19,779 bases of DNA from contig JAYNZW010000019.1 of NCBI GenBank assembly GCA_038103905.1, positions 1 through 19,779 of the forward strand. Reading direction: 5' to 3'. The translations under genes were made by a program, and so were the position numbers. The stretch's first letter is position 1. Every line of letters begins with the position of its first letter. The notes under the pieces were generated by a model, which ran no database searches, was not told where the DNA came from, and saw only the letters and a program-made list of their open reading frames with translations. Positions 15,963 through 19,779 of the stretch are shown piece by piece. The DNA is from CABYIR01 sp038103905 (GTDB taxonomy: Bacteria > Pseudomonadota > Alphaproteobacteria > Pelagibacterales > AG-422-B15).

Positions 15963-16400
15963 TTGAGTCAATCAATACAAAACAGAAAAGCTCGATATAA
16001 TTATTTTTTTCTCGAAACTTATGAAGCGGGAATAGAATTGCGTGGGAGTGAAATCAAGTCGCTCCGTAATGGAAGTGTTGATATATCAGAATCATTTGCA
16101 CGTGAAGTTGATAATGAGATATATTTAATTAATTCCTATTTTGCTAAATACTCTAATTCCTCATACATGAACCATGATGAGAATAGGCAGAGAAGATTAT
16201 TATTAAATAGAAAAGAAATAAGAAAAATTATAGGTAAATTAAAAAAAGAGTCTCTCACTTTAATACCAGTTCAAATATATTTTAATAGAAAAGGAATAGC
16301 AAAAGTTGAGATTGCTTTATCTAAAGGTAAAAAAAATTATGACAAGAGAGAAGCCAAGAAGAAAAAATCTTGGGAACGAGAAAAAAGAAGTATCAAGTGA
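15963..16400 (+). CDS. smpB: SsrA-binding protein SmpB (TTG start)
   Basis: SmpB is the tmRNA partner that loads SsrA into stalled ribosomes for trans-translation. The 145 residues contain NRKARYNYFFLETYEAGIELRGSEIKSLRNG, split here as NRKARYNYFFLETYEAGI then the GSEIKSLRNG turn, the EIYLINSYFAKYS strand, LLLNRKEI, and the basic C-terminal tail with NYDKREAKKKKSWEREKR. That tail occupies the mRNA channel. The start is the TTG at 15963, two bases after the dapA stop; no ATG or GTG lies in frame between the preceding in-frame stop (15930-15932) and the conserved NRKAR. The stop codon overlaps the folK GTG start as GTGA. The tmRNA gene itself is not in this window. Confidence 0.93.
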   Translation: MSQSIQNRKARYNYFFLETYEAGIELRGSEIKSLRNGSVDISESFAREVDNEIYLINSYFAKYSNSSYMNHDENRQRRLLLNRKEIRKIIGKLKKESLTLIPVQIYFNRKGIAKVEIALSKGKKNYDKREAKKKKSWEREKRSIK

Positions 16401-16915
16401 TTTATTTAATAGCTATAGGTTCAAACTCTACTTCAAGATTTGGAAATCCAGTTAAAAATTTGAGAAAATCAATTAAATTTATAGAAAATAAAAATATTCA
16501 GGTTATAAAAAAATCAAGTATTTACATTTCTCCACCTAAAGATTTCGTTAGAGCGGGCGGTATTTTCTATAATGCAGTTTTAATGGTTAATACACTGCTC
16601 AAGCCAATGGCTCTTTTAAGAGAGTTAAAAAAAATTGAAGTAGCAATGGGGAGATATAAGCACAAGAAAAATACTTCTAGAACATGTGATTTAGATATAT
16701 TGTTGCATAAATCTCAAGAAGTTATAAGTGAGTCTGAGACCGATTTAACTTGTTTTATTCCTCATCCAGAAATGTGTAATCGAAATTTTGTTATGATTCC
16801 ATTGGCTGAAATTTGCCCTACTTGGATACACCCATTAGAAGAAAAGAGTATATTATCGATTGTTAAGAGAAAATTTTTTACAGATAGACTATATAAAGGC
16901 ACGAATGTGTTATAA
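16397..16915 (+). CDS. folK: 2-amino-4-hydroxy-6-hydroxymethyldihydropteridine pyrophosphokinase (GTG start)
   Basis: FolK transfers pyrophosphate from ATP to the pterin alcohol in folate synthesis. I choose the GTG at 16397, which overlaps the smpB stop as GTGA and places the conserved first strand (YLIAIGSN) at the very N-terminus, giving 172 residues. An in-frame TTG at 16370 would add nine basic residues inside smpB and is unlikely. Motifs are IAIGSN, SSIYISPP, FYNAVLMVNT, the ATP and Mg2+ site RTCDLDIL, and IPHPEMCNRNFVMIPLAEI. The gene ends 40 bases before rel. rpoZ, often found between these genes in alphaproteobacteria, is not there. Confidence 0.92.
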   Translation: MIYLIAIGSNSTSRFGNPVKNLRKSIKFIENKNIQVIKKSSIYISPPKDFVRAGGIFYNAVLMVNTLLKPMALLRELKKIEVAMGRYKHKKNTSRTCDLDILLHKSQEVISESETDLTCFIPHPEMCNRNFVMIPLAEICPTWIHPLEEKSILSIVKRKFFTDRLYKGTNVL

Positions 16916-16955
16916 AATAAGATAGTATTTAATTATATCATGTTTTAAAAAATAT

Positions 16956-19094
16956 ATGACAAACAGTGAATTAATAGAGTCTTTTAAGTCTTTTGATCCA
17001 AATATTGATTTCTCACTTATTGAAAAGGCATATGACTTTGCCCAAAAAGCACATAGAACACAATTAAGACATTCTGGAGATCCCTATATTTCCCATCCAC
17101 TTGAAGTTGCAAAAATATTAGCAGAATTGAAGCTGGATACATCTACAATAACCACAGGACTATTGCATGATACCCTTGAGGATACTGAGGCGTCAAAAGA
17201 AGATATAATTGCAGATTTTGGAAATGAGGTAGCTAGTCTTGTAGAGGGCGTTACTAAACTTTCAAAGATAGATACTTATTCAGAAAATAAATCGCAAGCT
17301 GAAAATTTTAGAAAATTAATTCTTGCAATGTCAAAAGACATAAGAGTTCTGTTAGTAAAATTAGCTGATCGTTTACATAATATGAGAACAATTCAATTTA
17401 TTCCTAGTGAGAGTAGTAGGAAAAGAATTGCTTCTGAAACTCTTGAAATCTATGCGCCACTTGCTGGTAGACTGGGCATGCATGAATTTAAAGATGAACT
17501 AGAAGATTTATCTTTTCAGATTTTAAATCCATCGGCATATGCATCAATATTAAATAGAATAGAGTACTTAAAAAAAGATAAATCGAATTTAACCGATAAG
17601 ATCAAAAGTAGGATCCTTGAAATACTAAAGGAAAAGGAAATTAGCTGTAAAATAGTTGGAAGAGAGAAAAAAGTTTTCTCAATTTGGAATAAAATGCAAA
17701 AAAAGCAAATTGCATTTAGACAACTTTCAGATATTTTTGCTTATCGTATTTTAGTTAATGATATTAATGATTGTTATAGAGTTTTGGGTGTTATTCATGG
17801 TAGATGGTCTGCAGTTCCGGGAAGCTTTAAAGACTATTTATCTACTCCTAAAATAAATAACTATCAGTCAATACATACTACAATTGTAGGGCCTGAGAGA
17901 CAAAGAGTTGAATTACAAATTAGAACCGAGAATATGGATATTGTCGCTGAAAGAGGAATAGCCGCTCATTGGTCATATAAAGATAGTTATAATTTAATTG
18001 ATCACTCTTCAAGTGATCCAATTAATGTTACTTGGTTGAGGGATTTAGTTGATATTTTAGATAGTGGTGCAACTTCAGAAGAGCTTCTAGAAGCTACAAA
18101 ACTAGAAATTTTTCAAGACGAAGTTTTTTGTTTTACTCCCAAGGGTGATTTAATTCATTTGCCTTATGGCTCTAATTCAATTGACTTTGCATACGCGTTG
18201 CATTCAGAAATAGGAAATAAGTGTGTTGGCTGTAAAATAAATGGCAAATCGCAAGCATTATTTACTAAAATTCAAAACGGAGATGAAATAGAAATTATAA
18301 CATCTAAAAGTGAGTCACCTTCAGAAACTTGGGAAAATATTGTCACGACTGCAAAGGCACAATCTTCAATAAAAAGATATTTTAAAAAGCAGGAAAAAAA
18401 TGAATTTATAAATTTAGGAAAAGAAATTTTACTTAAAACTTTGAATATAGATAAAGAAATAGCACAGCACACCCTCCTTAGTCTTGTGAGTCATTTTAAA
18501 AAGAAATCAAATGAAGATTTATTTAACTCTATTGGAAGAGGATATATTAAACCTCGCGAAATAATAAGAGCTAGACCAAAAAATAAATTATCTTTTTTTT
18601 CAAGATATCGTTATAGAAATAGAAAACCTAGAAAAATTATTGATCTTCCTCTTGAGATTAAAAATCTTCAAACAGGAATTGCTGTACACTTTGCTGAGTG
18701 TTGCCTGCCTCTACCTAACGAAGATATAATTGGCATTCAAGAGAAGGATACTGGTATTATCATTCACACAAGAGACTGTAGAACGTTAACCAGGGACTAT
18801 AATCGTGATGAATGGATTACCACCACCTGGAAAGATACTAAAGTTGACCAGTTATTTTCTGGAAGAATTAAAGTTTCTGTAAAAAATGAAGCAGGATCTT
18901 TGGGAAAATTAGCAACCATTATCGGCAATAATAGTGGAAATATAACTAATTTAAATATTTCAGAAAAAAGTAATGATTTTTTTGATATGATTTTTGTTAT
19001 TGAATTAAATGATCTGAGTCATTTAAATTTCATAATTGATAAACTGAAAGAAAATGAAATAGTCAGCGATGTTAAAAGACTGTTTATAGATTAA
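16956..19094 (+). CDS. rel: Rel/SpoT-type (p)ppGpp synthetase/hydrolase
   Basis: This 712-residue long RSH enzyme makes and degrades the alarmone (p)ppGpp. The HD hydrolase site is intact: His47, His71-Asp72, Glu75-Asp76 in LLHDTLEDTE, and Asp138 with Asn142 in LADRLHN. The synthetase domain has DIFAYRI with Asp259, FKDYLSTPKI, NNYQSIHTTIVGP, and VELQIRT with Glu319. The TGS domain starts near EVFCFTPKGDLIHLPYG (about 389-405), a Cys-containing ZFD follows (HFAECCLPLP, Cys582-Cys583, and Cys608), and the C-terminal ACT domain begins near SVKNEAGSLG. The RXKD motif expected in bifunctional enzymes reads SFKD here (Ser290 to Asp293, codon AGC). Both catalytic centres otherwise look complete. 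pyrE follows after five bases. No strong promoter is seen in the 40-base gap before it. Confidence 0.95.
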   Translation: MTNSELIESFKSFDPNIDFSLIEKAYDFAQKAHRTQLRHSGDPYISHPLEVAKILAELKLDTSTITTGLLHDTLEDTEASKEDIIADFGNEVASLVEGVTKLSKIDTYSENKSQAENFRKLILAMSKDIRVLLVKLADRLHNMRTIQFIPSESSRKRIASETLEIYAPLAGRLGMHEFKDELEDLSFQILNPSAYASILNRIEYLKKDKSNLTDKIKSRILEILKEKEISCKIVGREKKVFSIWNKMQKKQIAFRQLSDIFAYRILVNDINDCYRVLGVIHGRWSAVPGSFKDYLSTPKINNYQSIHTTIVGPERQRVELQIRTENMDIVAERGIAAHWSYKDSYNLIDHSSSDPINVTWLRDLVDILDSGATSEELLEATKLEIFQDEVFCFTPKGDLIHLPYGSNSIDFAYALHSEIGNKCVGCKINGKSQALFTKIQNGDEIEIITSKSESPSETWENIVTTAKAQSSIKRYFKKQEKNEFINLGKEILLKTLNIDKEIAQHTLLSLVSHFKKKSNEDLFNSIGRGYIKPREIIRARPKNKLSFFSRYRYRNRKPRKIIDLPLEIKNLQTGIAVHFAECCLPLPNEDIIGIQEKDTGIIIHTRDCRTLTRDYNRDEWITTTWKDTKVDQLFSGRIKVSVKNEAGSLGKLATIIGNNSGNITNLNISEKSNDFFDMIFVIELNDLSHLNFIIDKLKENEIVSDVKRLFID

Positions 19095-19099
19095 TAATT

Positions 19100-19681
19100 A
19101 TGAATTCAGAAGAGATACTCAAAATTTTAGAAAAAGTTGAAGCTATCCAGTATGGCCACTTTATTTTATCATCAGGAAAAAGATCATCTACTTATTGTCA
19201 ATGTGCTAAAATTTTTATAGATCCAAAAATTGGATCTCAAATTTGCAATGAATTAGCTCAGAAAGTAAAAGATAAAATTAATGATAAAATTGATTATGTA
19301 GTATCCCCAGCTTTGGGTGGAATACTTGTTGGATATGAAACAGCTAAACAATTAAACTCAAAATCAATTTTTTACGAAAGAGTGAAAAATGAATTTCAAT
19401 TGAGAAGAGGTTTTCAATTAGAAGAAAAAAAGAATGTTTTATTTGTAGAGGATGTAATAACTACTGGTAAATCTTCAAAAGAGTGTCTGATAGAATTAAA
19501 TAAATTAAATATAAATTTGATAGGAATTGCTTGCATAGTTGACCGGTCTTCAGGTGATATATTTGAAGATCATCAGATTACTTCTTTGATAAAACTCAAT
19601 ATTCCTGTTTATGATGAAGATAATATTCCGGATGAAATGAAAAATATAGAACCTATTAAACCTGGAAGTAGACTAATTTAG
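19100..19681 (+). CDS. pyrE: Orotate phosphoribosyltransferase
   Basis: PyrE attaches orotate to PRPP to make OMP, the fifth step of pyrimidine synthesis. The 193 residues show the type I phosphoribosyltransferase fold: SSGKRSSTY near residue 24, VVSPALGGILVGYE at about 67-80, the flexible-loop segment FYERVKNEF, and the PRPP-binding motif VLFVEDVITTGKSS at about 113-126 with Glu117-Asp118. It starts five bases after rel and ends four bases before pdxJ. The order rel-pyrE-pdxJ is a classical alphaproteobacterial arrangement. Length and motifs indicate an intact enzyme. Confidence 0.97.
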   Translation: MNSEEILKILEKVEAIQYGHFILSSGKRSSTYCQCAKIFIDPKIGSQICNELAQKVKDKINDKIDYVVSPALGGILVGYETAKQLNSKSIFYERVKNEFQLRRGFQLEEKKNVLFVEDVITTGKSSKECLIELNKLNINLIGIACIVDRSSGDIFEDHQITSLIKLNIPVYDEDNIPDEMKNIEPIKPGSRLI

Positions 19682-19685
19682 AAAG

Positions 19686-19779
19686 ATGGAAGGTTTGCCA
19701 AGATTAGGCGTGAACATTGATCACGTTGCTACTTTGAGAAATGCTAGAGGAGAAGATTACCCAAGTCCAATAAGAGCTG
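19686..19779 (+). CDS. pdxJ: Pyridoxine 5'-phosphate synthase PdxJ, N-terminal fragment (3' truncated by window edge)
   Basis: Only 31 codons are inside the window. They read MEGLPRLGVNIDHVATLRN and then ARGEDYPSPIRA, the highly conserved beginning of PdxJ, which closes the pyridoxine 5'-phosphate ring from 3-amino-2-oxopropyl phosphate and 1-deoxyxylulose 5-phosphate. The ATG lies four bases after the pyrE stop, with a weak GAAAG before it. The position directly after pyrE is the usual one in alphaproteobacteria, where acpS, lepB, rnc and era often follow. Confidence 0.94.
   Translation, partial: MEGLPRLGVNIDHVATLRNARGEDYPSPIRA

Noticed and set aside
16370..16396. TTG at 16370 as the folK start
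   Set aside because: It would add a basic nine-residue extension lying inside smpB; the GTG at 16397 places the first conserved FolK strand at the N-terminus.
1..19779. CRISPR array, toxin-antitoxin pair, prophage, restriction or other defence system
   Set aside because: I found no regular repeat-spacer pattern, and every substantial reading frame not antisense to a known gene has a housekeeping or metabolic assignment or, for the HAD gene, a recognisable enzyme fold.

Overview
This window is a gene-dense, strongly A+T-rich bacterial chromosome segment. Its gene order is alphaproteobacterial: ruvX next to gatCAB, pyrB-plsY-topA in a row, and slt / dapA-smpB-folK-rel-pyrE-pdxJ. Short or overlapping gene junctions, the A+T bias and the absence of several usual neighbours (pyrC, dprA, rpoZ) suggest a streamlined, possibly marine, lineage. 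That placement is inference from gene order and composition; no rRNA or other taxonomic marker is present. I see no phage, insertion sequence, CRISPR array or toxin-antitoxin locus, and no gene-free stretch longer than about 100 bases.

Layout. Bases 1-635 (+) hold the 3' part of the Mg2+ transporter gene mgtE, which meets panC tail to tail. Bases 632-4749 (-) form a tight operon read right to left: a PuuC-like aldehyde dehydrogenase, a HAD hydrolase, a RidA-family protein, a cytoplasmic glycerophosphodiesterase and panC. Bases 4814-9493 (-) hold ruvX, pyrB, plsY and topA. From 9542 (+) come gatC, gatA and gatB, then tRNA-Ser(GCU). The lytic transglycosylase gene slt (-) ends on the base next to the tRNA. 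From 15088 (+) run dapA, smpB, folK, rel, pyrE and the first 94 bases of pdxJ.

How the genes work together. Most are core housekeeping genes: pyrimidine synthesis (pyrB, pyrE), vitamin and cofactor synthesis (panC, folK, pdxJ), envelope biogenesis (plsY, slt, dapA), DNA topology and repair (topA, ruvX), indirect Gln/Asn-tRNA charging (gatCAB), ribosome rescue (smpB) and the stringent response (rel). The least ordinary part is the aldehyde dehydrogenase-HAD-RidA-GDPD-panC operon. Its two central junctions are overlapping reading frames, and its first and last members could be linked through beta-alanine, which is a hypothesis. The other points worth a look are a Ser in place of the first Arg of the RXKD motif in Rel, together with no rpoZ directly upstream of rel.
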